From: Micromussa lordhowensis
Taxonomy: Eukaryota > Cnidaria > Anthozoa > Scleractinia > Lobophylliidae
Direction of reading: 5' to 3'
DNA: 64,000 nt
Assembly (NCBI GenBank): GCA_964020085.1
Contig: OZ026595.1
Span: 1,173,501 to 1,237,500, forward strand
Below, piece after piece: positions 23,161 to 34,182 of this stretch. Below the pieces are notes generated by a model. That model searched no databases. It worked only from the letters and a program-made list of their open reading frames with translations, and was not told where the DNA came from. A program made the translations under genes and the position numbers. The stretch's first letter is position 1. Each line of letters begins with the position of its first letter.

Positions 23161-23961
23161 TCTGTCTTGGAATTTTAGTTGACACGGAGGCCTTTACTCT
23201 TGAAGTTCCTGCTTCACGTTTTGAGGACTTACAAGCCGAACTTATCCTTTGGTGAAAATCTTTATCTTTTAATAAGAAACAGCTCCAATCTCTTCTCGGG
23301 AAGCTCTCTTTTGTCACGGCATGTGTCAAGCCAGGAAGCATATTTATGGCCAGACTTCTGAGCTGTCTTCGCGCGTGCAAGCAGCCTGCGGCTAGTTATC
23401 GGTATCCCATTTCCACTACTATGCTCTTGGACATTCAATGGTGGTTCGAATTTCTTCCTTGCTATCATCACATTTCCCTTATCAAGCCTTCTCTGTGAGA
23501 TCAAGTGTCTCAATTTTTCCACTGATGCTTGTCTTCAAAGGGGCGGTGCAACTTGTCAAGCGGAATGCATCAGTTTTGTCATCCCTGATTACATTGCTTT
23601 TTAATCGCTTCATATCAATGCACTGGAAGTTTTCACGATTGTTGTCGCTCTAAAACACTGGGCTCCTCAGTTACAGGGCAGCATGTGATAACTCTGCGGC
23701 AGTTACAGTCATGTCATCTAATACGTCAAAAGATCCTTTCATGCAGCGCTGTCTATGACAACTCTTACTGCTGCTATCTTCGATTTCGAAATTTGCACAC
23801 TACATGTTCCAGGAAGACACAACCAGTTCGCGGACTGTGTTAGTCGTTGGCATTCTGATCCTTCAGCCCGCGATATCTCCTCTTGCCTTTGTAGTGACTT
23901 AGGTCAAGTTATCCATTTTCAAGATGTTGACTCTGCTTGTTTTTCTTTCGATGTTGTATGA
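23161..23961 (+). mobile_element. DIRS-like element 1: RNase H region
   Basis: Shifted frames carry ICLGILVDTEAFTLEVP, LQSLLGKLSFVTACVKPG, FTDACLQRGG (RNase H Asp) and a final open frame at 23755-23961 with HVPGRHNQFADCVSRWHSD. The last stretch is nearly identical to 41690-41829. Similarity to that second copy ends near 24002, where element 1 loses its tyrosine-recombinase end. Confidence 0.85.
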
Positions 23962-24640
23962 CCATATTTTCATTTACTTAGTTTTTTTTGTTTATTTGTA
24001 GACCTCCCAAGGAAGGCGGGACAACATCTGTAAAAAGGCTTGCACACCCCGATGATGGGGCGAAGAAACTCGCAGCATACAACAAAAGAGCTCTGTTTCA
24101 CTGCGCATAATTATCCTGTGGTTGACAGTTCGGTAACCAAGGGATATCAAGGAGAGCTCTTTTTGGAGGCAACCAAGTAGGAAAAGTCCTTCGTCCGGCA
24201 GGTACTGAATAAACAAGACGAAGGGCTTTTCAGAAAGTCTACAGAAGACTGAGAAGTAAACCATTTGCTACTGATACAATGTACTTTTTTCGACAGCTTG
24301 AGGATTTCGATATTGTTTTTTTAGAAAATGTTAAAACCCCCACCCTATGCCCGACCCTCCCCCCCCCCACCTCGGTTTGATATTGATAGGTGCATTATGC
24401 CTCACAAACATTAGAATTGATTGAAATCACCCATCTACCTGTTAAGTTCAAGTGGCAGTGTAGGTTTTCACCAGACAAAATTTAAGTTTTCGTTACTTCC
24501 AGAACCACATGCACAGCTAATTGATTTCAGGTACTCCACAATCCTTCTAAAATTTAAATTAATTTTAAGGGCAAACTCAATTGCGACATCTGTGTATACG
24601 TTTCCAGTGGTTTATTGCATAAACTATACCCATAACCAGA
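23962..24640. other. No gene; contains one end of a Harbinger-like element
   Basis: At 24375-24394 the sequence ends ATTGATAGGTGCA followed by TTA, the complement of which (TGCACCTATCAAT) matches the terminus of the 21044-21911 element at most positions. A C-rich tract precedes it, as in that element. Its partner end was not found, so this may be a truncated relative that replaced the 3' end of the DIRS copy. Confidence 0.45.
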
Positions 24641-24849
24641 ACTGCGACGGGAAAGAATGGTTTGACTGGCTTTACGCTATACTCGTATGTTGCAAATGAA
24701 TCAGCCCAGAAATCTTACTTAGTTTTATGCCCCACTGAGATCCAGTATTCTATTGCAGCCGTTTTGTGGGTTGTTATTGTGGATGAGCGTTGTGTGTGAC
24801 TTAAATGTAACAGTGAGTAATCACGTCTTGATCACCGTTTACATATTAG

Positions 24850-27800
24850 AGAATGAAGACGATCTCCATCTACTCTGTGACAAATATGCAGAAGAAAAGG
24901 AGAACCAGAGCGTAAGTAGAAAGAGAAAATGCACGAAGACAGCAAAGGGAAAAGCTCTCGAAAATGTAGAGATTGTCGAAAATGGTGACGTCGAGGCAAC
25001 ATCTGCGAGCAAGAAAAGGAAAAAGGAACCACAATCTGCACAGTCATCTAAAAACAAAAAAAGCAAAAACGCACAACAATCTGAGAAACAATTAAAACGG
25101 TCTGCGAATGTTGAGGCGGCTCAACTGCGGGCCAAACATTATTTTGAAGTAATGCAAGACCAGGAGCGTGATGATGATCTACAACAGATAACATATGCAG
25201 AACAAACGCAGCTGCCCAATCAAACACCAAACATCGATAAGAATGTACAAATGACACTGATGTCCAATGAACAACCACCAAATAACGAACGACAGACACC
25301 AATTACTAAAGAACGACGAACATCAATGACCAACAAACAATGGACGCCAATGATTGACGATCAAAGGACAGTTGCACCAGTGACTAACAGTCAACAGCCA
25401 CCAATGACAAACGATCAACTAACACCAATGACTAACGATCAACGGACACCGCCAATGACAAGCGATCAACGAACACCAATGACTAACGATCAACTGACAC
25501 CAATGGCAAACAATCAACGGACACCAATCACAAACGATCCATGAACACCAATGACTAACGATCAACGAACACCAATGACTAACAATCAACGAACACCAGT
25601 GACAAACGATCAACGGACACCAATGACAAACGATCAACAGACACCAATAACAAATGATCAACGAACACCAGTGACTAATGATCAACAGACACCAATGACT
25701 AATGAACGGGCTCCACCTTATAAAGAACTAGGGGCTCCAGTGAATGGCGATCAATGGATTCCAAACGATGAGACACCACTTGTCAGCGTTGAAAGGAGTG
25801 GAAAACCGAAAGCCGCTGCTCAATTATTTAGTGGTATACACCTTATTCCAATATGGCCGCCATTTTAGTGTTCTTTTGTTTGCTTGTAAATTAGCCGTTG
25901 TTGCCTCGTTCAAGGGAAAATATTCTTTTCTATTTTGAGTTTAAGAACAAGGCAACAAGGGCTAATTTGAAGGCAAACAAAAGACCACTAAAATAGTGAC
26001 CATTTTGGAATAAGGCGTATGCAAGCTCCCAGATACACAACCCTCCTCGCCGAGGGTGTTGATGACAACGACTATCTGAGCTTTTCACGTGTACTGGGTG
26101 GAGCTATTCGGCACTCTTACGACTGCAGTGAAGAGGCCAAGGAGGATATGAGACACGTCGAAACTGGCTCCTGCTCCATGTGCGCCTTTTACAAAACGCA
26201 AAACAAGGACCTTAGGGAACAATTACAAAGCCTCAAGCAAAAGTGTGGCAGTAAGTATAAACTAAGCTAGCAGTGATCACAGATTTAGAATAGAGGAGTA
26301 AGTTCGACCTTAGAGGGACATCACCAATAGGCATAAAACAGGGCGGGGCTTAGAGACTCGGGAGAAAAAAAGGTATTTTCGAGGGAAGACAGTCCCCCTC
26401 CTCGTTTCTTCCTGAATTCCCTCCTTTCCCTCACCCCCTAGTGTAAAGTATTTTTAGTGGTCACCTTGCAAATTACATACAGATATGTACAATAACAGCT
26501 ATTATTATTCAACAAATTGTAACACTATCCAAATATTGTCATGATGCTCTCGATATCTGTCATCCATAGGTAACAGATATCCGGCGATATATGAAGCTTC
26601 GTACATGGGAAGAAAAAGTGAAGTGGAAAAATAGTGAAGTGAAAGGATTTAGGCTGTTTTGTTATCAATTTGTTGAATAATAAAACAATTATCCTGCTCA
26701 ATCTCGTGGAATATCGTCTGAATTTAGCCGACTCGGCCCACGGCCTCGTCGGCTAAGTATCAGGCCATATTCCGCGCGATTTCGCAGGATAATTGTTAGT
26801 TATTGGGTTGTCATGGATCACGTTTAGAACTAATTTTTCCTTTGTTAATTTATTGCTTACAGCCCACTAATTTTTAATCTTCTTTTCTGTAGTTTTCCTA
26901 TCTGCACTGATCCAAGCTATTAACTACTTACAAGATCTCGCACAGTGCCTAACAACTTTTACTCTCCAGGTATAGTCATAAATTTCTGTCACCCTCTGGT
27001 TGTATATGGAGGTTTGTTTCACTGAAAGTTCCCTTACTGTTTCGCTAGCCTTATGTTTCGGCATGTAATAATCCCGGTATATCTGACTGTGGTTATGTAG
27101 TTGAAAGTAACTTTGCCTTTGAACTTTTTTCTAAGGAAAACTACACTGAAAACCTACCTGATAACTTCTCCAGTATACATCAAGGTTCTCTGACTTCATC
27201 ACAGTCTGACAGTGTGGTAAGTAACATGTTATTCAAGCTTTGCTGCCCATTGTAGTATTGTATTTTTTTTTTACAAAATTTTTATAAACCTTTTTTACTT
27301 ACCCAAATTAAAAGTCTTTGAGAGTTTTACCCACTTGGGTTTATTTGGTCGTAAAAATTTCGGACCTTTCTACCCTTTCTATATTGTAGCTTCAGTCATG
27401 ATGGTCTGTCTTTCTTCTCTATTCCAGTTCTCTTGTTGAAGTACTCGGGTATTGATGCAACTTTATATTATATTCATTTTCAGTCGCCAACGTCTCATTT
27501 CAAGGGAGGCCCCGGGAAACAAGAGCTCTGCCCAAATAGTGGGGTTTATATCCCCGCTATGAAATTGAAGGCACTACACCACAAAGCTGGGTTCGACCTA
27601 AAAATTATTTTTCACGAGTTTATGGATCACTTTTTCACCGAGGAAGAGCTTGCCAGTGCAGTTGCTTTTGGGACAAGAAAAGTCCCAGGCAACATGTCTG
27701 TCCTGAATCCTGTGATTGTTTCCTCCATCCAAGGTAAGAAACATCATTACTGTCTATATAGTGTTACATTGCAGTTCATGTCGTGAAGAGGTCTCAACGT

Positions 27801-28391
27801 TGTTTCAACTGGGGTGAATAGGCCTTTTCCGAGTTCTCTTTTGCCTCCGTGTCAAAACGAGCTCTAAGTGCAAACTACCATTCTTATGAAAATGAGTTCC
27901 ACCTACAGGTTCATAAGTCATTTTCGCACTTACTCTCGTTTTGAAACAGAGGCACAAGGGAACATTGCTAACTAAATTTAAATGGCGATGATGATAATGA
28001 CATTTGAGGGATGTTCGACGTCCAGAAAGAAATCCCTTTGGTTAAAAGGCTTTTACTCTTTCTTACAAATCGGTAAACTTTTAAAACTCCTTTAGATTTG
28101 GTTTCCCATACTTCATTGATGCTCGGGATTTCTCTTCCAGCTTATATACTTGCCAGCGCCACCAGCCTTAACATTCGCCCTCTGGATCCAACAAAACTGC
28201 ATAAGATGTTCACAAACAAGTGCACTGCAGCAAAAGTTAAAATCAAAGGCTCCCTGAGCAGCTCATGGATGAATAGCCCAATGCCAAGCTTACTTTTGTC
28301 CCTGTGGCAAAACGAGTGTTTGAGCGAAACTATTGGTATGAAAATATATGTCACCTGCACGGTCATTCGCATGAAAATCACTATCAAGTGA
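24850..28391 (+). CDS. Multi-exon BEN-domain protein gene
   Basis: This is the only good candidate for a host gene. BEN domains bind DNA or chromatin proteins and are common in transcriptional regulators. Proposed exons: about 24850-25833 (Lys/Arg-rich nuclear-type segment with KRKKEP, then a coding minisatellite), about 26033-26250, 26893-26969, 27136-27216, 27484-27733 and 28141-28391, mostly with GTAAGT-type donors and AG acceptors. The BEN domain spans the last two: NSGVYIPAMKLKALHHKAG, FTEEELASAVAFGTRKVPG, then IRPLDPTKLHKMFTNKC. An earlier coding piece at about 24654-24790 (YSYVANESAQKSYLVL) may be the first exon. An in-frame TGA at 25542-25544 inside the minisatellite would truncate the protein before the BEN domain unless it is spliced around or is a sequencing error. 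The phase between the first two exons is not resolved. Confidence 0.65.
25256..25710 (+). repeat. Coding minisatellite, 24-bp unit (TPMTNDQR)
   Basis: Tandem units of 24 bp encode variants of T-P-M-T-N-D-Q-R. The array is degenerate at the start and regular from about 25383. The unit length keeps the frame open throughout, apart from one unit where CAACGA has become CCATGA, creating the TGA at 25542-25544. Confidence 0.85.
25837..26019. mobile_element. MITE at the 3' edge of the minisatellite exon
   Basis: About 180 bp with imperfect terminal inverted repeats of some 50 bp (TACACCTTATTCCAATATGG against the complement of CCATTTTGGAATAAGGCGTA). It begins only 3 bp after the proposed splice donor (GTATAC at 25834) and is thus read as intron. 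TA-like flanks suggest a Tc1-like or similar target, unproven. Confidence 0.65.
26684..26797. mobile_element. 114-bp snapback MITE in BEN-gene intron
   Basis: AACAATTATCCTGC at the left pairs with GCAGGATAATTGTT at the right. Inner arms continue to match (GGAATAT against ATATTCC), and the centre holds a second hairpin (TTAGCCGAC...GTCGGCTAA). Non-coding. Confidence 0.65.
27833..27963. mobile_element. 131-bp foldback MITE in BEN-gene intron
   Basis: The two arms of about 40 bp are imperfect inverted repeats (TCAAAACGAG paired with CTCGTTTTGA; GTTCTCTTTTGCCTC with its near-complement). Centre non-coding, no clear target duplication. The sequence at 28310-28440 has similar phrases and may be a relative. 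Confidence 0.55.
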
Positions 28392-28440
28392 TTTTCATGG
28401 GAAACGTTTGGCACAAGCACTCGTTCTGCAAATAGAAACT
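28310..28440. repeat. Foldback sequence at the end of the BEN gene
   Basis: GGCAAAACGAGTGTTTGAG pairs imperfectly with the complement near 28410-28432 (CAAGCACTCGTTCTGC), and the centre contains a perfect small palindrome (GAAAATCACT...AGTGATTTTC). The proposed last exon runs into it and gets its stop codon (28389-28391) there, so the true end of the protein is uncertain. Confidence 0.5.
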
Positions 28441-28580
28441 CAGACGGTGGAAGTCAAAGTCTACATATTTGCCAAGCGGCCCATCAGGCCAGCACTGATA
28501 AAAAATAATCTAACAAAAAAACAATTTACCATCTTCTTGTGGTCTGTTTATAATGTCCGATTAAAAGCTTTAGATATCAA

Positions 28581-29001
28581 GAGGGTCGTACAGGAAAGTC
28601 TCTGGCACGGTTCACGAACCTAAAATACAGAGGATCACGGTTCACGGATAAAAACTTTCGTTTTCCTGAATTACGAAAATAAGAAAGTAAGATACTCTTT
28701 TTAAGGACCTGTTCTTACATTAAAAAACAGTGTTTGTAGGAAGCAAAATCACGAATGGCTAAATCAAGGCCCCGTATTGCATATTGCATGGCTAAGGCAC
28801 TCTCGATAGACCACTGTAACTATTCGGAGAATTTGTGTCTCAAAATCACGCAGAGTTGTGTGGTAAAATCACGAATATCGGTTAATAATTCAGGTTCTTC
28901 ACGGATCACGCAAAACCTTCAGGTCACGAATCAGGAAGAATAATTTCCTAAATTCACGTTTCACGGAAAATAAAATGAGCTAATCCCGTATCACGACCCT
29001 T
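28581..29001. mobile_element. 421-bp non-autonomous element with CACGAA/TCACGG repeats
   Basis: The ends GAGGGTCGT and ACGACCCTT are near-perfect inverted repeats, and TATCAA flanks both sides (28575-28580 and 29002-29007). The interior carries about ten copies of TCACGAA, TCACGG or GTTCACG spread over its length. No coding content. The 6-bp duplication does not point clearly to a superfamily. Confidence 0.65.
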
Positions 29002-29007
29002 TATCAA

Positions 29008-30449
29008 CATATATTGCGTGAAGCCACCTGAAGTAATTTGGCATCAAACAATTAAGGCTTTAGCTGTAAGCAACTGGAATGTGTGCAAAACGTTTTCTTT
29101 GTATTAAAGGAAAAAAAATCAGCTAAACAAAAATTTAAAAATCTTTTCGCTGCTCGCCATCTCTACAAGTCTTCTACATGTACTTTCTAAAGTGCTCCGA
29201 CTGCTCTCAAGATAAACTATGTCACAGCTCTTCCTCGCAAAAATAAAAAAAACCGCTCACATTCTCGCAAATACCATTCGATAGCCCTAGCAAATCTTAT
29301 CCCTTTCATTAAAAGGTTAGCTTTTAGCTTACATATTTTACAATCGCATGATTTCATCTGTGACATATGATGACAAACTCACTTAACAACTTGTTATCCC
29401 CCATAAAATTACATAACACAACAACACATGCGTTCTTCCCAAACATCTCTGTTTCATCAATTACCTTATTTCACCAAATGCAAAAGAACTCCACCTCTTG
29501 CATATTACTCCTATGAAAAAGATCTAACAATTCTTATTGCTTTTTAGTGTAAATTGGCGCTAAATACATGTACAATAACATATTGTCTCGGGTTAAACGT
29601 GATGCATTTATCTTGCCAAAAACACACCTACATGCTGTTCTCTGCACCGTGACATTAGAGCATAGCAGAAATAGTCACGCTAAAAAGATAACTCCAAACA
29701 CGACATAATATTACTTTGGCGTGGTTACGAAAATAACTATCTTGTCGGCTTGTTTCAACAAACGCTCGGAGCTGCAACACTTGCGTTGTTTTTAAATTAT
29801 GGTATTTCTTAGAACATGTTATCAAATTTAATTCAACAGCAGTGGCTTAACTGCCGAAGGGGAGAACTGTTTAAGTATGTCAAAACTGTACGATGAACAA
29901 TTGCTTTGTATTTAATACATATCTGAAACTTTATGGAGGGGAATTAATTTAAATTGTTATGGGGTAGGTTGTTAGTTCGTGCAAAATACAACATTACAAC
30001 CCTTCTATTCACCGGAATTTCTCCCGAGCTCCGTTAGCTTAGATAAAGACTTGATATTTTACACCCTCGAATTCATCAGTCTACCCCTGTGCCCCTCAAG
30101 AAGTGAGTGAGGAACTAATATTCCCACATGTTTTAAAACGGATATCAAAAACTAGTTTTCTATATTCCAAGCGACACGTAGTAGAGATATTTACATGGCT
30201 ATGTTAACAACAAAGGTTTATACATAGGTTATATTTCCGACTGTAATATGTAACCAAGCTTGCTTTGTCACACTATGAACTTTACAACACTTTCCTAAAA
30301 CAAGGCCAAGTGTATCCATAACAAATATGCCCTGCCTTACAGGCATAAACGAGAAAAGGGTAGCACGAGGGTCAAAAATGTAAAGAACTGAAAAGGCAAG
30401 AGACACTGACCTATAGCGAGAAACAGACTGTTTAATCTCCTTCACCGGT
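29008..30449. other. No gene seen
   Basis: AT-rich sequence (29.0-30.4 kb) with no long frames, no splice-framed coding stretches and no repeats that stood out. Confidence 0.45.
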
Positions 30450-30591
30450 AAAAACTCCATTCATCCGCCTTTGCATTGTTTCCTCCTCCAGGTAACATTT
30501 TGCCAGGCATTTTTTCGGTTGTGACATCGTCGCCTTTTAGCATCGTAGATTTCGAAGCGAGCATCGCGGCTTTCAGGATTTCAAAGTCCAT
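30450..30591 (-). CDS. Possible first exon of an unknown gene
   Basis: A minus-strand frame from ATG at 30589-30591 reads MDFEILKAAMLASKSTML, then PGGGNNAKADEW, and reaches a possible donor (ACCG|GTGAAG) near 30449. The composition looks like a real N-terminus. No domain was recognised and no following exon was found. Confidence 0.25.
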
Positions 30592-31011
30592 ATTGCCGAA
30601 CCTAATGTTCCTTAGCTTTATAATTTTCAATTATAGCACTCCGCCAAAGGTCTCGTTGTTGCTGCAATACGCTATGCTGCCGCACGTCTTCTTGTCTTTC
30701 CATGTCCATTTGTTACAGCTACTACTGCTCAGCTTGACAAATTTCAATTTTACAACTGTACGAGTTGAACCAATCAAAGTGCTCTGTGAGCAAACTCGTG
30801 AAGCGAACAAACGAATTCAAATATTTTTTTTGGATTATGTTTAATATTATTTGGTTTTGGGAATATTGTGGCTGATTTTCATATTTAGAGTACGAGGAAA
30901 TTAACCAACGGAAAATCCTCGTATAGACTCGAGCCCGCTGAGTTGTCTGAGGTTTTATAGTTGATACTAATAAGAATGTTTATTTTTTTTTCGCTTTCTG
31001 CACCTGATGTT

Positions 31012-31085
31012 GACATAGCTCAGTGGTACTGCGTACCTCTGCCGTTCAAGTGTACCGCGATTGACTCCGGGTGTAGGCTGAATTT
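31012..31085 (+). ncRNA. tRNA-derived SINE head (pol III promoter remnant)
   Basis: TAGCTCAGTGG matches the consensus internal A box of tRNA genes. About 40 bp later CGATTGACTCC is a degenerate B box (GGTTCGANTCC). T-rich sequence follows from about 31081. No clover-leaf can be completed, so this is more likely a decayed tRNA-derived SINE than a functional tRNA. Confidence 0.5.
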
Positions 31086-31557
31086 TTTTCTTTTTTTCTT
31101 TATTTTTAGAGATACAGAAACTAATTGCTCTGTGTTTATATCATTTCGCTCGTTATATGCCCATTTACCATACCATAAAACCGTACTTCTTCCGCTTTTT
31201 TGTAAAATCCACACAAATTTGGCATCCAGTGAGAACTTGTGCTGCTCATCGATTTTACGATTCTCGATGTTCTCATTTTCGGTAGACGAGCCTTCTTTAA
31301 CTTATATCTTTTAATTTAGACCTTTAAAACAGCTTATTTTAAAACTCTTTCTAGTCCGACCCTGTAAATTTCAGATACTGAAGTCTGATGACTTAAATCG
31401 TGACAGAAAATTTGCGTTACATCCGCTTTTCACCAAATTTGGACAGTGAAATGACCTAATAATTATCCAATCACAGGCCAATTTTCAGCTCTTTTCGTGC
31501 TATCCCCCCCTCGGGAGAAGTTTGCCAATCTGACAAATTAGTATGCATTTGGCCGTA

Positions 31558-31646
31558 ATGGCGGACATCGCGAAGAAATGTTTAATTTGGCCAAGAATTG
31601 GGCCAAATCTTTCGGAAATGGAATTCAGGACATTTGTAAGGCTAGT
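31558..31646 (+). CDS. Possible first exon ending in a strong splice donor
   Basis: ATG at 31558 opens MADIAKKCLIWPRIGP and stays open until GT|GTAAGTAT at 31647, a near-consensus splice donor. Upstream sequence is AT-rich. No domain or downstream exon was recognised. This is one of two divergent first-exon candidates, with 30450-30591 on the other strand. Confidence 0.25.
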
Positions 31647-31978
31647 GTAAGTATTTTTGGAACCATTCGCTGGCTGGTAAGGCTGAAATTATCCAGAAAC
31701 AAGAGTTGAATAAATTATCGGCTTGTTTTCGCCTTGTCATGCCTGTCTGCTTTGTTTTTCGTTTCGCTCTCTTATGTAGCACTCAGAAGTAGTTTTTTCG
31801 TCTAAATTACTTTAGAAAAGTTCGAAAAAGATTTTTCCATTCAAGTTTCAGCTGTTAAACGATATTTGTGGATTTTGTGGACCAAAACGGCTTTCGTGTG
31901 TTCGCCCGTGTTTTTTGGTTGCTACGGGTTACCGCCCTAATCAAGTTTACTCAAACACTTGAGCGAGATACAAAAGAT

Positions 31979-32124
31979 AAAATTCTAATTCCGTCTGGTT
32001 TTGTTCGATTTTGCTGAAATTTTAACATGATGAAGCTGGATTGATAAGGAATATATTTTACTTCTGCCGATGTGTGGTATTTGTCAATGCGAAAGTGATA
32101 TTTTGCTTCGAAGCCAGAGTTCGA
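31979..32124. repeat. Direct duplication, copy 1
   Basis: About 145 bp (AATTCTAATTCCGTCTGG to AAGCCAGAGTTCGAA) is repeated at 32354-32487. The second copy lacks AATTTTAACAT near its centre. Non-coding. The 370-bp spacing suggests a local duplication or two copies of a small repeat. Confidence 0.8.
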
Positions 32125-32353
32125 ATGGAATTTTGCGTAACGCGTGGGTTTCGATGTGACATTGTAATCCGAGATTTATTTTTATCTCAAAGAACAAAAT
32201 AGCTGAGAAAGGTCATATTCTTGACCTTTCAAACGAATATAAATTTACACATGTCCCGCAATGACTTTTTAGTGAAAAAACATGATTTTTGACGAAACGG
32301 TGAATCTCGAATTTTTTTCGCGGCAAAAATCGAACAAGAAAGTCGAACAATTT

Positions 32354-32487
32354 AAAATTCTAATTCCGTCTGGTTTTGTTCGATTTTGCTGATGAAGCTG
32401 GATTGATAAGGAATAGATTTTACTTCTGCCGATGTGTGGTATTTGTCAATGCGAAAGTGATATTTTGCTTCGAAGCCAGAGTTCGAA
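32354..32487. repeat. Direct duplication, copy 2
   Basis: Second copy of 31979-32124, nearly identical apart from an 11-bp deletion and a few substitutions. It is followed by short AAATCGAA repeats. Confidence 0.8.
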
Positions 32488-32746
32488 CAAATTTAAATCG
32501 AATTTAAATCGAACAAGAAAATCGAACAATTTAAAAGTAAGCTGCGAGCGTACCTCATTTGCATAAAGTTTACAGCCCATCGATCGAGCGACACATTTGT
32601 CCACAACTCACGATAACTCGTGCTGCGCATGCGCTTCACGAGTTAAAAACCATCTTCGTGCCGCGTTAGCCGCCATATGTATGAACTCCATGTTGTCGGA
32701 CAAAAAATTCGTCTTTCTAGTACCCCGCTAAAACCTGATGAACCTA

Positions 32747-34180
32747 CAGTATTGTGCAAAAGAAATGCAAACGAAATGGGTGGAAATTCGCCCTTTATTT
32801 CACGCGAATTTACGTTGAAAAATCAACGAACTTTCTAGAGAGATTTCGTTGGATTCTTCCTGAAAAATTAGCGAACTTCGTTGATTTTTCGCAATAACGA
32901 AATTCGAAGTAGCGAATTTTGGATGTAGTGAAACGAAAGTTCAAAGTATCAAAGTTCGAAGTATAGTGAATTTTCAAGGATTGCACGAACTTGACATGTA
33001 AACAAACAACACGTTGGATTGAGTTTCCATGATAGCAATGATGTGATCGTTAAATGAACTAGTCTCGCCGACAGAACAGTTGTCTGCGACTTGTGTAAGC
33101 ATCACTTGGGGCACAAATTGAACATCAACGTTATTATTGAAACTCTGCATCGATATTCGCTTCATCGCCGTGATAAAACAAATGGCTGCAATCTTAATTG
33201 GCAATGTTTACAGAAGCCCGCTTTCCAATGTAAAAAACCCATTGAAACGAGATATATTTTGTGCAGACAGAATATTTATTTATTTATAAGTTGACACTGT
33301 AATTTTGTATCTAAGTGAACAAACTTAATTTGTTTTGACTTTCACTGAACATTCCCGTTCAAAACACATAACAACAAGATGCGTTTCCGGAGTTCGTTTG
33401 CAGAAAACATTCTTTGAACATCTTACCTTTCAAACATAATTCTTGCTTTGTTTAACAACTCATGAATCCAGATAAATTCCATTTCAGTTTGAAAACTCTT
33501 GAATTCAGAAAAATTCCTTCACTCTGTCTCGTCATTTAAACGTTTGGGACTCGCCATGTGACACGTACGCCATGTTGGCAAATTATTTGAGAGCCCACAG
33601 TAACTTGGGCTGTGGCATTACCATGACGCAAACATGGCCGTGTCAGCGAGTGGCCCCTGTGTTCAACAAACGTGAGCTATAAAGAAACCACCAAAGAACA
33701 ACAGTGTAAGAGCTGCGATGCTTTCAACGTGAAGTAAACAGTAAAAGGAACCTTTGAAGTAATACAGCTGAGAATTGTATAAACCTGTTGTATAAACGGA
33801 CATGAGTTTTTTCGTAATGCTTACACTGTGAAATGATATCAGAAAAGAATCGTCACGGCAAATTCGAACTGGGCAGTTTATCGTCCAGAAAATGCGTGGG
33901 AATGTTTGAGCACGGCAAACAAAGAGCGAAATTGCGCTCAAATGTTCTAAGTCATTTATCGAACACTGCAAATTTTCACTCGAAAATTCGAAGTATATTT
34001 TCGTTCCGAACGAATTGTCGTTCGAAAATTCCCGTAGTTGGAAACAATAGGAATCACGAATTATTGTGACTTTTCGTTGAAAATTCGCTTCCATCGAAAA
34101 TTCGATATTTTTTCGTTGAAAAGCCAGGAAAAGCCGCGAATTTCGGCGAAATACGTTTGCATTACTTTTGCACAATACTG
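32747..34180. mobile_element. Tc1/mariner-like non-autonomous element, 1.43 kb
   Basis: The termini CAGTATTGTGCAAAAGAAAT and CAGTATTGTGCAAAAGTAAT (right end, complement) match at about 25 of the first 26 bases, flanked by TA (32745-32746 and 34181-34182). The TA duplication and CAGT start fit Tc1/mariner/pogo-type elements (family knowledge). Inside are repeated GAAATTCG, TTCGAA and CGAAAATTCG motifs near both ends. No transposase-like frame is present. The minus-strand open frame at 33663-34211 has no recognisable motifs. Confidence 0.82.
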
Positions 34181-34182
34181 TA

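Noticed and set aside
25256..25710. Regular short repeats that could be taken for a CRISPR array
   Set aside because: The units are directly tandem with no spacers, keep a reading frame and sit in a eukaryotic-type exon.
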